Part shown: positions 55,982 through 64,000 of the stretch, piece by piece
Position numbering within the stretch: the first letter of the stretch is position 1
How the letters are laid out: each line of letters opens with the position of its first letter
DNA from: an uncultured Halocynthiibacter sp.
GTDB taxonomy: Bacteria; Pseudomonadota; Alphaproteobacteria; Rhodobacterales; Rhodobacteraceae
Assembly (NCBI GenBank): GCA_947503035.1
Contig: CANNCD010000001.1
Location: 372,001 to 436,000, forward strand
Reading direction: 5' to 3'
Length of the DNA stretch: 64,000 nucleotides
Translations under genes and position numbers: made by a program
Notes under the pieces: generated by a model
Told to the model about the DNA's origin: nothing
Database searches by the model: none
Seen by the model: only the letters and a program-made list of their open reading frames with translations

Positions 55982-56590
55982 TTAGTTGAGGCCGCGTGCT
56001 TCGAAGAATTTTTCGTTCTCGGCAGAGGTTTCGGTATAAGCGGCTGTAAATCCCGTCAGCGAGATGACAAGGTCCTTGCGTCTGTTTGGCGTAGCAGCAG
56101 GGACAATTTTCAAAAGACCAGAGTTTCCCTTTTTGAACTGCTCAATTTCGCTTGCGGTAAAGCCGACACGGGCCACACAGCCAGCGATGGTACAGAAAGA
56201 AAACTGGTAGATCTTTGGGTCTGCGTCATCAACACCGATGGTCAGTCCTGGCTCTAACTGGGTTTCCAAGGGGGTCAAAATTGTTGCGCCCGCAGCAGCA
56301 CCCTGTGAAGAGGTTAGGTTAAACAGGCTGATTTCAGCGGTAGCATTTCCAGTTTCATCCACAAGCTGCTGATACATCTCACAGTTGTTTAAGTCTTCGC
56401 CATGCTTGATGCAGCGTACCAACCAATCGCCGTGTGTCGCCTTAATGTACACAGGGTTTTCTTCAACAACCGGCGCGGGTGCTCCAAGGTCAAGATCGGG
56501 CGTAACTTCTGGGGCCGTGTCCTGTGCAAAGGCAGGGGCCGCGGCCAAAAGAGACGCCGCAATAACAAATGGTTTCAAGATATTAGTCAT
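55982..56590 (-). CDS. Invasion-associated locus B (IalB) family periplasmic protein
   Basis: It encodes 202 residues. A signal peptide (FVIAASLLAAAPAFA) is followed by an acidic Pro-rich spacer and the IalB domain: KATHGDWLVRCIKHGEDLNN, CEMYQQLVDETGNATAEISL and FSFCTIAGCVARVGFTASEI with conserved cysteines. In Bartonella the homologue aids invasion; in free-living relatives its role is unknown. The ATG at 56590 starts the signal peptide directly; longer forms add non-conserved sequence. Confidence 0.88.
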   Translation of the reverse strand: MTNILKPFVIAASLLAAAPAFAQDTAPEVTPDLDLGAPAPVVEENPVYIKATHGDWLVRCIKHGEDLNNCEMYQQLVDETGNATAEISLFNLTSSQGAAAGATILTPLETQLEPGLTIGVDDADPKIYQFSFCTIAGCVARVGFTASEIEQFKKGNSGLLKIVPAATPNRRKDLVISLTGFTAAYTETSAENEKFFEARGLN

Positions 56591-56891
56591 GATAGTCCTG
56601 TCAGTCGATCTGTTTGAGCCGTGTCTATCATGGGCGTTTTGACCTGTCAGGGGGCTTTGGTTCTGCGCAGGTCCTAACAGGCTGTTTATCGCCAGTTTCG
56701 ACATGAACCGCTCAAAGGTGATGCAGAAATACCATATATCGATTGATCAGATGTGCGGGGTCAAAATGCAAATCGGGCCGTGGCGATCCACAACCCGATT
56801 TGTCTTTTCCCTGTCGAACTTGCCGACTTATATTTCCAGAAATCTATGGCGGATATGGGAATGGGTCAAGAGTGACATGTGCCTGTTACAT

Positions 56892-56963
56892 AAAAAAAGA
56901 CCGCGCACGTGGCGCGGTCAGTTCAACAGGGAGGTAACCGGCCGAAAGAGGACCAAACAACCG
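56892..56963 (-). ncRNA. Small RNA candidate 2 (C/U-rich, intrinsic terminator)
   Basis: The minus strand has a -10-like TATAGT (56975-56970; weak -35), then about 72 bases ending in GACCGCGC/GCGCGGTC with a 5-base loop and seven T residues. Just before that hairpin is TTACCTCCCTGTTGAACT, matching candidate 1 (21459-21532) at all but one of 18 positions and in the same position relative to the terminator. The rest of 56591-57032 shows no gene I trust. Confidence 0.6.
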
Positions 56964-57032
56964 ATTAAAACTATACTGACATAGGAAGGTTAACGTAGTG
57001 TTGCAGCAACACACGTAGACAGAGGTGACAGA

Positions 57033-58577
57033 GTGACAGATCAAATTTTCATCGGTGGCGGCGGCGCAGATTATGCCGAGGCACAGGGGCTTTTGTTGAA
57101 ATACGGCAATCGTCACGGGTTGATCGCAGGGGCGACGGGCACGGGGAAGACCGTGACGTTGCAAATCTTGGCCGAAGGGTTTTCCAACGCGGGCGTGCCT
57201 GTGTTTCTGTCCGACGTTAAGGGCGACCTGTCTGGCCTCGCCGCAAGCGGGACCGAAGGGTTCAAGCTTCATGAGGCGTTCATGAAACGCGCGGCGACGA
57301 TTGGGTTTGATGACTATACCTATGACGCTTTTCCAGTGACCTTCTGGGACCTCTTCGGACAATCCGGTCACCCCGTGCGCACGACGATTTCGGAAATGGG
57401 GCCGCTGTTGATTGCGCGGCTTTTGGAGCTGAGCGAAGCCCAAGAGGGCATTTTGAACATCGCCTTCCGCGTCGCGGACGAACAGGGGCTCGCACTGCTG
57501 GATCTTAAGGACCTTCAGGCGCTTTTGGTGTTCGTCGGCCAAAATCGGGGCGATCTGACGCTTCGGTATGGCAACATTTCCACCAGCTCAATCGGCGCGA
57601 TCCAGCGGCGTCTTCTGGTGCTGGAAAACCAAGGCGGGGCGGATCTGTTTGGCGAGCCTGCGCTTGAACTGTCTGACATCATCCGTACGGCACCCGATGG
57701 GCGTGGCCAGATCAACATCTTGGCCGCTGACAAATTGATGGGCGCGCCACGGCTTTATGCGACGTTCCTATTGTGGTTGCTAAGCGAGCTGTTCGAGGAA
57801 CTCCCCGAGGTTGGCGACCCTGACAAACCGAAACTGGTGTTCTTCTTTGATGAGGCGCATCTGTTGTTCGAAGACGCGCCCAAGGCCCTCGTGGATAAGG
57901 TCGAACAGGTCGCGCGTTTGATCCGATCCAAGGGTGTCGGTGTTTATTTCATTACCCAAAACCCCGCCGATGTGCCTGAAGACATCCTTGGCCAGCTGGG
58001 CAATCGCGTCCAACATGCCCTGCGCGCATTCACGGCGCGGGACCGCAAGAACCTGAAGGCCGCCGCCGAGACATATCGCGACAATCCACGCTTCGAAACC
58101 GAAGACGCCATCCGCGAGGTCGGAGTGGGCGAGGCGGTGACATCCATGTTGATCAAAAAGGGCATGCCAGGGGTGGTTGAGCGTACCCTGATCCGTCCCC
58201 CGTCGTCGCAGTTGGGGCCGATTGATGACGCAACGCGCGCGACCGTCATGGCCGCGTCCCCCGTCGCCGGTAAATACGAGGCCAAGGTGGACCGCATTTC
58301 CGCCTTTGAAAAACTACGTGCCCGCGCCGATGAGGCCGCCAAAACCGCCGCCATCGCCGAGGCCGAAGAAGAAAACGAACCAAGCCCCGCCGTGCGCGAA
58401 TATAAGACCGCGCGCCGATATACGGCGTCCAAGGTCGGGCGGTCGTCATCGACCAGCAAACGCCAACGAGACGGGATCGGAGATGCCCTCGGCAAGGCCC
58501 TCGTGAGTGAGCTCAAGGGCACAACCGGCCGCCGATTGGTGCGTGGTATTTTGGGTGGTTTGTTCAAGGCGCGCTAA
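57033..58577 (+). CDS. HerA-like ATPase, DUF853 (YjgR) family
   Basis: It encodes 514 residues. The Walker A motif is [20 protein letters not shown], Walker B is [20 protein letters not shown], and [20 protein letters not shown] contains the sensor-type region of HerA/FtsK-like ring ATPases. The C-terminus is Ala/Lys-rich and then basic. The role of YjgR-type proteins is unsettled; DNA or protein translocation is inferred from the fold. The start codon is GTG, after a GAGGTG ribosome site. Confidence 0.9.
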   Translation: MTDQIFIGGGGADYAEAQGLLLKYGNRHGLIAGATGTGKTVTLQILAEGFSNAGVPVFLSDVKGDLSGLAASGTEGFKLHEAFMKRAATIGFDDYTYDAFPVTFWDLFGQSGHPVRTTISEMGPLLIARLLELSEAQEGILNIAFRVADEQGLALLDLKDLQALLVFVGQNRGDLTLRYGNISTSSIGAIQRRLLVLENQGGADLFGEPALELSDIIRTAPDGRGQINILAADKLMGAPRLYATFLLWLLSELFEELPEVGDPDKPKLVFFFDEAHLLFEDAPKALVDKVEQVARLIRSKGVGVYFITQNPADVPEDILGQLGNRVQHALRAFTARDRKNLKAAAETYRDNPRFETEDAIREVGVGEAVTSMLIKKGMPGVVERTLIRPPSSQLGPIDDATRATVMAASPVAGKYEAKVDRISAFEKLRARADEAAKTAAIAEAEEENEPSPAVREYKTARRYTASKVGRSSSTSKRQRDGIGDALGKALVSELKGTTGRRLVRGILGGLFKAR

Positions 58578-58702
58578 CCTAAACTCGAGATTAAATACGA
58601 TGGCGCGGGGCGAAAATCCTGCGCCTTTGTTCCGTCTAATAACAGTTTCCAATCATGTTCAAACTTGATAGACACTGCCTCCAAAGAGCCAACGAGGACG
58701 TC

Positions 58703-60058
58703 ATGGTATCCATCACTTTGCACAACACAAAAACACGCTCAAAAGAGCTGTTCACGCCAATTGATCCATCCAATGTTGGCCTCTATGTTTGTGGGCCGAC
58801 GGTCTATGATCGGGCGCATTTGGGCAATGCCCGTCCTGTGATTGTGTTTGACGTTTTGGCACGCTTGCTGCGTCATGTGTACGGGGCGGAGAACCTGAAT
58901 TATGTTCGTAATTTCACGGACGTAGACGACAAAATTAATGCAAAAGCCGCCGCAACGGGCCGTACGATTTCCGACATTTGTGATGAAACCATCGGCTGGT
59001 ATTTGGACGATATGCGCGCCGTTGGCGCCGCAAACCCCGACCAGATGCCGCGCGCGACCGAATTCATTCCCCAGATGATCACGATGATCGAAGGGTTGAT
59101 CGAAAAGGGCCACGCATACGCCGCCGAAGGACACGTGTTGTTCGCGGTCGATAGTTACAAGAATTACGGTGCGCTGTCGGGGCGTACGGTTGACGATATG
59201 ATCGCCGGTGCGCGGGTCGAGGTTGCGCCGTATAAACGCAACCCGATGGATTTCGTTCTGTGGAAACCATCAAGCGATGATCAACCGGGCTGGCCAAGCC
59301 CATGGGGCACTGGTCGCCCGGGCTGGCATATCGAATGTTCCGCCATGTCTTATGAATTGTTGGGCGCGGAATTTGATATCCACGGCGGCGGCAATGATCT
59401 GCAATTTCCGCACCACGAAAACGAAATCGCCCAAAGCTGCTGTGCGCACCCAGAAGGCGAATTCGCGCGGTTCTGGCTTCATAATGAAATGCTTCAGGTC
59501 GAGGGCAAGAAGATGTCCAAATCGTTGGGCAATTTCTTTACCGTGCGCGACCTGTTGGAGCAGGGCATTCCGGGCGAGGTGATCCGGTTTGTGATGTTGT
59601 CGACCCATTACCGCAAGCCGATGGATTGGACCGCAGAAAAGGCCGAACAGGCCAAAGCGGTTCTTAAGAAATGGCGCGCCGTGACGGCGGGTGTTGTGGC
59701 CGGTACGCCAAGCGACGCGGTCGTTGCCGCGGTCGCGAGCGACCTGAACACCGCCGGTGCAATCTCGGAACTCTATAAAATCGAAGACCCTGCGACGTTG
59801 CTCGCTTCGGCCCAGTTTATTGGGTTGTTGACCGACGATCTTGGCGGTTGGGAAACGGCGGGCGTTGATCTGTCGGCCTATGCGGATGCGCTGGCGGCGC
59901 TGCGCGTCACCGCGATGGAGACCAAGGATTTCTCGGGCGTCGATGCGTTGAAAACCGCGTTGATCGACGCGGGTGTCGAGGTGCGCATGTCCAAGGCAGG
60001 CGTCGAATTGGCCGAGGCCGCAGGGTTTGACGCTTTGAAACTTGAGGGGCTTTTGTGA
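58703..60058 (+). CDS. cysS: Cysteinyl-tRNA synthetase
   Basis: It encodes 451 residues, charging tRNA(Cys). The zinc-binding and HIGH region reads [20 protein letters not shown], and the KMSKS loop is [20 protein letters not shown]. The ATG at 58703 ([16 protein letters not shown]) is preferred, with GAGGACG upstream. Its stop shares one base with the cimA start (TGATG). Confidence 0.97.
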   Translation: MVSITLHNTKTRSKELFTPIDPSNVGLYVCGPTVYDRAHLGNARPVIVFDVLARLLRHVYGAENLNYVRNFTDVDDKINAKAAATGRTISDICDETIGWYLDDMRAVGAANPDQMPRATEFIPQMITMIEGLIEKGHAYAAEGHVLFAVDSYKNYGALSGRTVDDMIAGARVEVAPYKRNPMDFVLWKPSSDDQPGWPSPWGTGRPGWHIECSAMSYELLGAEFDIHGGGNDLQFPHHENEIAQSCCAHPEGEFARFWLHNEMLQVEGKKMSKSLGNFFTVRDLLEQGIPGEVIRFVMLSTHYRKPMDWTAEKAEQAKAVLKKWRAVTAGVVAGTPSDAVVAAVASDLNTAGAISELYKIEDPATLLASAQFIGLLTDDLGGWETAGVDLSAYADALAALRVTAMETKDFSGVDALKTALIDAGVEVRMSKAGVELAEAAGFDALKLEGLL

Positions 60059-61695
60059 TGGGTAAATCGCGGATCTATCTTTACGACACGACCCTGCGCG
60101 ACGGGCAACAGACCCAAGGCGTGCAGTTTTCGACCGACGAAAAACTGAAACTGTCAGCAGAGCTTGATGCCCTTGGTGTGGATTATATCGAGGGCGGCTG
60201 GCCCGGTGCCAACCCCACCGACAGCGCGTTTTTTGATGCCCGCGAAGAAACCAAAGCCGTCGCGACCGCCTTTGGGATGACCAAGCGGGCAGGGCGCAGC
60301 GCGGCCAATGACGATGTGCTGGCCGCGGTGATGAACGCCAATACGCCCGCCGTCTGTCTGGTCGGCAAAAGCCACGATTTCCACGTGACCACCGCGCTTG
60401 GGATTACGCTTGAAGAGAACCTTGAAAACATCAGCGAAAGCATCAAACACATCGTGGCCAGCGGGCGCGAGGCCCTGTTTGACGCCGAGCATTTCTTTGA
60501 CGGTTATAAGGCCAATCCAGATTATGCGATTGACGCCCTGCGTGCGGCCTATGATGCCGGTGCGCGTTGGATCGTGTTGTGTGACACCAATGGCGGCACT
60601 CTTCCGGCGGATGTGTATCGCATCACCAAGGCGGTTGTTGACGCCGGTTTGTCGGGTGATCGTTTGGGTATTCACACCCATAACGACACGGGCAACGCGG
60701 TGGCCTGTTCGCTTGCGGCGATTGACGCCGGTGCGCGCCAAATTCAGGGCACGCTGAACGGGCTGGGCGAACGCTGTGGCAACGCAAATCTGGTGACCTT
60801 GATCCCGATTTTGAAGTTGAAACCCGAATATGCGGACAAATACGACATTGGCGTTGGCGCCGACGGCATCACCGGTCTGACCCGTCTGTCGCGTTTGCTT
60901 GATGATATGTTGAACCGCGTGCCCGTGAAATCGGCGCCGTTTGTGGGGGCCTCCGCCTTTGCCCACAAGGCCGGTTTGCACGCAAGTGCCATTTTGAAAG
61001 ACCCGTCTACATATGAACATGTGGACCCGTCGGTGGTGGGCAATACGCGCATCATTCCGATGTCCAATCAGGCCGGTCAATCGAACCTGCGCCGTCGTTT
61101 GGCCGAGGCAGGGATCAAGGTCGAGCCCAAAGACCCCGCATTGTCGCGCATCCTGGATCGCATCAAACAGCGCGAGGACGAAGGCTATTCCTATGACACC
61201 GCGCAGGCGTCGTTTGAATTGCTGGCCCGTGACGAACTGGGGACGCTTCCGTCCTATTTCGAAATCGTGCGGTATCGGTCGACCTCGGAACGTCGCAAGG
61301 ACGAGCGCGGCCAATTTATCAGTCTTTCTGAGGCGGTGGTTGTTGTTCAGGTCGGCGGCCAAAAGATGCTGTCCGTTTCCGAAAGCATCGACGAAAACGG
61401 CAATGACGGCGGCCCCGTCAACGCGCTTGCCCGTGCCTTGGTCAAGGATCTTGGACCCTATCAGGCCTATATCGAAGACATGAAGCTGGTCGATTTCCGC
61501 GTCCGTATCACCAATGGCGGCACCGAGGCCGTGACCCGCGTGATCATCGACAGCGAAGACCGTGACGGTGCCCGTTGGTCCACCGTTGGCGTGTCGCGCA
61601 ACATCGTTGATGCCTCATTCGAGGCGCTGGTGGATGCGATCACCTATAAACTGTTGCGGGACAAGGCCGAGGCGGTTTTCCATGTCGATCAGTGA
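60058..61695 (+). CDS. cimA: (R)-citramalate synthase
   Basis: It encodes 545 residues of the isopropylmalate/homocitrate/citramalate synthase family. The start IYLYDTTLRDGQQTQGVQFS with the metal-binding D and VLCDTNGGTLPADVYRITKA, HTHNDTGNAVACSLAAIDAG and the C-terminal LeuA-type dimer domain (SFEALVDAITYKLLRDKAEA) are present. Citramalate synthase makes an alternative precursor for isoleucine; the TTLRDGQQTQG form and length suit CimA more than LeuA. It overlaps cysS by one base and the next gene by 14. Confidence 0.92.
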   Translation: MGKSRIYLYDTTLRDGQQTQGVQFSTDEKLKLSAELDALGVDYIEGGWPGANPTDSAFFDAREETKAVATAFGMTKRAGRSAANDDVLAAVMNANTPAVCLVGKSHDFHVTTALGITLEENLENISESIKHIVASGREALFDAEHFFDGYKANPDYAIDALRAAYDAGARWIVLCDTNGGTLPADVYRITKAVVDAGLSGDRLGIHTHNDTGNAVACSLAAIDAGARQIQGTLNGLGERCGNANLVTLIPILKLKPEYADKYDIGVGADGITGLTRLSRLLDDMLNRVPVKSAPFVGASAFAHKAGLHASAILKDPSTYEHVDPSVVGNTRIIPMSNQAGQSNLRRRLAEAGIKVEPKDPALSRILDRIKQREDEGYSYDTAQASFELLARDELGTLPSYFEIVRYRSTSERRKDERGQFISLSEAVVVVQVGGQKMLSVSESIDENGNDGGPVNALARALVKDLGPYQAYIEDMKLVDFRVRITNGGTEAVTRVIIDSEDRDGARWSTVGVSRNIVDASFEALVDAITYKLLRDKAEAVFHVDQ

Positions 61696-62497
61696 TCTGA
61701 CCGACGCCGAAATCAACGCCTGCGCCGAATTGGTTCAGGCGGGCGACCCAGAACGGTTTCGCGCAGTCATGGCGTCACCGGTTGCGGCGCGCGGGGCGAT
61801 GTTCGTGGTCTATGCCTTTAATCTTGAGGTGGTGCGCGCCCCGTGGGTGACCCAAGAATCGATGATCGCCGAGATGCGTCTACAATTTTGGCGCGATGTC
61901 TTGGAGGATATCCAGAACGGCAAACCTCCGCGTGCACATCACGTGGCTTCGCCGCTTGCGAAGATCGTCACACCCGAAATCGCCGCGATTTTGGATCCCG
62001 TCGTCGCCGCGCGCCGTTGGGATATCTATAAGGATCCGTTCGAGGACGAGGCCCATTTCCACGACTATATCGAACAGACATCCGCCAGCCTGACTTGGGC
62101 TTTGGTACGGATTTTGGGCGGTGACGCCGGTGCCGAAACCGCCGTGCGGGCCTATGCCCATGGCTGTGGTGTGGCGCGATATTTGGCGGCTGTGTCTGGG
62201 CTTGAGGCGGCGGGGCGTATCCCGTTGCTTGATGGTCGTCCGGATGCCGTTGCCGAACTGGCCCGCGCGGCCGATCAAAAGGTCCGCGACAATCGTTGGG
62301 TGCGTGGGGTGTTGGGGAAAACCACATCCGCGCCGATGCTGGACGGGGTTGTTGTGGCCTTGGCTCTGCCGCAGATCATCAAAGAACCTTTGCGGGTGAT
62401 TGATGGTGCGGTCGGTGTGTCCGAATTCGAAAAACGTGCGAAATTCGCGTTTCTGGCGGCGAAACGGCGTTGGGGCCGGGGCCCCAACCGCCTTTGA
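61682..62497 (+). CDS. Squalene/phytoene synthase family protein (NDUFAF6-like)
   Basis: It encodes 271 residues. The fold is suggested by LRFWRDVLEDI-like text (EMRLQFWRDVLEDIQNGKPP) and ARRWDIYKDPFEDEAHFHDY, with the later HGCGVARYLAAVSGLE. The aspartate-rich motifs of true squalene or phytoene synthases are incomplete, and no carotenoid genes lie nearby. The bacterial relatives of the mitochondrial complex I assembly factor NDUFAF6 have this size and pattern, so a non-prenyl role is likely. It overlaps cimA by 14 bases. Confidence 0.75.
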   Translation: MSISDLTDAEINACAELVQAGDPERFRAVMASPVAARGAMFVVYAFNLEVVRAPWVTQESMIAEMRLQFWRDVLEDIQNGKPPRAHHVASPLAKIVTPEIAAILDPVVAARRWDIYKDPFEDEAHFHDYIEQTSASLTWALVRILGGDAGAETAVRAYAHGCGVARYLAAVSGLEAAGRIPLLDGRPDAVAELARAADQKVRDNRWVRGVLGKTTSAPMLDGVVVALALPQIIKEPLRVIDGAVGVSEFEKRAKFAFLAAKRRWGRGPNRL

Positions 62498-62498
62498 T

Positions 62499-63704
62499 TT
62501 AAACGGTTTCTTTTGGCTGGCGTGACAGCCAAATCAGCGCCCCAAAGGCCAGCGCAAGAAACGGGATCATCGCAAGGTTCACCGCCGACCAGCCATCCAC
62601 CGGATTGCCGCCCGAACAGTTCATCAAGCCGCCAGAGGCCAGCGACGCAACGGTCACCATCCCAAAGACAAGCATGTCGTTCAGGCCTTGCATACGGCCG
62701 CGTTCTTCGACGGTATGGGCACCGGCCAACATGGTCGTTGCGCCGATAAAACCAAAGTTCCAACCAATCCCAAGCAGGATCAACGCGATGTAGAACTGCT
62801 CCAACTCTACCCCCGAAAGCGCCACAAGACCCGCGCCGCCAAGGATCGCAAGACCCGCAGCAACCACACGATCCACACCGAATTTCGCGACGATATGGCC
62901 GGTGAAAAATGACGGTGCGAACATGGCCAAAACGTGGGCCGAAACGATGTTCGCCGCGTCCTTGGATTCAAATCCACAGCCCACAACCGCCAAGGGCGTC
63001 GAGGTCATGACAAGGTTCATCAAAGCATATGAAACCATGGCGCAGATCACCGCCACGGCGATGCGCGGGGTTTTCAACAATTCCATCCGTGACCGTCCTT
63101 TGGGCGCGTCATCCGCCGGTGCGGCGGGCGTCGGAATGTCGAGGAATAGGAAAAAGAACGAACCGACGATGTTCAGAATAATCACCGCCAAATAGGTCCC
63201 AAGGAACGGGATCACATATGCATCCGACGTCAGTTTCACGAGCTGTGGCCCGAGGATCGCGGAAATCAAACCACCTGCCATCACAAAAGAAATCGCCTTG
63301 GCGCGGAAGTGTTCAGGCGCGCTGTCTACCGCAGCAAACCGAAGAAAACCTTGTGAACTCATATAGATACCGGTGCCAAGTGACCCCAGAAGCAAAAGCC
63401 AGAAAGACCCTATATAAAGCGCATAGGCCCCGATCGCTGCGCCAATTGCCCCGCCGGCAGCGCCAACCACAAATCCGGCGCGACGGCCATGTTTCTGCAT
63501 TAGGTTCGACAACGGTGTTGCCGTCAACATCGACCCAAGGATGATCATCGAGATCGGCATCGTCGCAAAACACAGGTTCGTGGCAAGCGATTGGCCCGCA
63601 AGTCCTCCGACCGTGAAAATGGTTGCCATCTGCGCGCCAAGGATCGCTTGGGCGGCTGCGAGAACGCCGACATTGCGGCGCGCGGTTTTCATAACTGTAT
63701 CCAT
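62499..63704 (-). CDS. Major facilitator superfamily transporter
   Basis: It encodes 401 residues with twelve hydrophobic spans, including AQAILGAQMATIFTVGGLAG, GAAIGAYALYIGSFWLLLLG and MAGGLISAILGPQLVKLTS. A short basic loop (MQKHGRRAGF) between spans 2 and 3 fits the MFS A-motif region. Substrate unknown. Its stop is 2 bases from the end of the preceding opposite gene. The start may be the ATG at 63704 or at 63692. Confidence 0.85.
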   Translation of the reverse strand: MDTVMKTARRNVGVLAAAQAILGAQMATIFTVGGLAGQSLATNLCFATMPISMIILGSMLTATPLSNLMQKHGRRAGFVVGAAGGAIGAAIGAYALYIGSFWLLLLGSLGTGIYMSSQGFLRFAAVDSAPEHFRAKAISFVMAGGLISAILGPQLVKLTSDAYVIPFLGTYLAVIILNIVGSFFFLFLDIPTPAAPADDAPKGRSRMELLKTPRIAVAVICAMVSYALMNLVMTSTPLAVVGCGFESKDAANIVSAHVLAMFAPSFFTGHIVAKFGVDRVVAAGLAILGGAGLVALSGVELEQFYIALILLGIGWNFGFIGATTMLAGAHTVEERGRMQGLNDMLVFGMVTVASLASGGLMNCSGGNPVDGWSAVNLAMIPFLALAFGALIWLSRQPKETV

Positions 63705-63777
63705 GCACCATCGGTAATCAGAAATTTACGACACGAAAAGCCCAAATCCTGTACCAATCGCGAATAGATTGTACCGA

Positions 63778-64000
63778 TCAACGACTTGTGATGATGTGTG
63801 CAAAGGATCCCATGACGCTGCCTTCGATCAAGCCCGCGTCGGGCAGGGCGGTGCCCTCGGCGTCGGTCATCGCGAACAAAGGCTTGCCTTGGGTATGTTG
63901 TGTCGTGGAATAGTGGAATTCATGCGCGCAATACTGTCCCGCCATTGGCCCCTGTGTCGCCTGCAACATCCGATAGCCAAGGTGAAGTTTTCGTTCCGCG
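63778..64000 (-). CDS. cobB: Cobyrinate (hydrogenobyrinate) a,c-diamide synthase, C-terminal fragment (cut by window edge)
   Basis: The minus-strand frame is open to the right edge of the window. The visible end reads ERKLHLGYRMLQATQGPMAG, then GQYCAHEFHYSTTQ with the catalytic-type His, and GLIEGSVMGSFAHIITSR. This matches the glutamine amidotransferase tail of CobB/CbiA enzymes, which amidate the cobalamin ring. The start lies outside the window. Family is clear; CobB versus CbiA depends on which cobalamin route the organism uses (CobB expected in Rhodobacteraceae). Confidence 0.85.
   Translation of the reverse strand, partial: AERKLHLGYRMLQATQGPMAGQYCAHEFHYSTTQHTQGKPLFAMTDAEGTALPDAGLIEGSVMGSFAHIITSR

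Noticed and set aside
56703-56984. Possible 93-residue protein in the gap after the ialB-type gene
   Set aside because: It runs through the sRNA candidate and its terminator, has no ribosome site, and looks random.
1-64000. CRISPR arrays
   Set aside because: No run of regularly spaced identical repeats was seen, and there are no cas genes.

Overview
The window is chromosomal DNA from an alphaproteobacterium, most likely a marine Rhodobacteraceae (Roseobacter-type) species. Several things point there: moderately high GC, the gene order trpG-trpD-trpC-moaC-moeA-lexA, GTTC-N7-GTTC SOS boxes in front of lexA, a BolA/monothiol-glutaredoxin pair, two GAPDH genes beside transketolase, an ialB-type periplasmic protein, and a GH108 endolysin/holin pair of the gene-transfer-agent type. 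The 5' edge cuts uvrA and the 3' edge cuts a cobyrinate a,c-diamide synthase gene. I worked by reading alone; no similarity search was run.

Layout. 1-4020: uvrA end, mmsA with a divergent LysR regulator, a CBS-pair protein and coaD. 4062-9869: a mobile element (see below). 9914-16944: gap, two small membrane proteins, a second gap, tkt, zapA with its coiled-coil neighbour, grxD, a hidden 49-codon gene and bolA. 17050-24525: purL, a MAPEG protein, a DGPF-protein/ECF42-type sigma pair, an sRNA candidate, a LysR regulator, an acyltransferase and murI. 24598-29591: cytochrome c maturation genes ccmE, ccmF and ccmH, with an endolysin and a holin lodged between ccmE and ccmF, then an enoyl-CoA hydratase. 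29601-36110: an unknown membrane protein, gltA, gltX, comEC and lexA. 36199-44342: moeA, moaC, trpC, trpD, trpG, a deacetylase-like protein, an exporter and trpE. 44351-50169: ppiD-like, gpt, lysE-type, fabI, pdxH, a double cold-shock protein and a DUF192 protein. 50229-50617: two tandem tRNA-Pro(TGG) genes. 50798-57032: DUF882 and L,D-transpeptidase cell-wall enzymes, an lpxD-acp-KAS set, an ialB-type protein and a second sRNA candidate. 57033-64000: a HerA-like ATPase, cysS, cimA, a squalene/phytoene-synthase-like protein, an MFS transporter and a cobB fragment.

The most striking region is a self-contained 5.8-kb transposon at 4062-9869. It has 24-bp terminal inverted repeats (one mismatch) and a 9-bp target duplication (TCCAAATTG). 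It encodes a large IS1-like transposase, currently split by a -1 frameshift at an A-run, and carries a three-gene CBASS anti-phage operon: a patatin-type phospholipase effector, a CD-NTase, and an E2-like conjugating protein ending in a SEC-C zinc motif. Joining the flanks across one copy of the duplication rebuilds a bidirectional intrinsic terminator between the convergent genes coaD and gap, so the element landed in the loop of that terminator. Each end of the element has its own terminator-like hairpin just inside the inverted repeat, which may replace the one it destroyed.

Other observations: two short sRNA candidates on the minus strand share a C/U-rich UUACCUCCCUGUUG segment just before their terminators; near-palindromic operator sites of one type lie before both gap genes; and three phased GTTC repeats form two overlapping SOS boxes before lexA.
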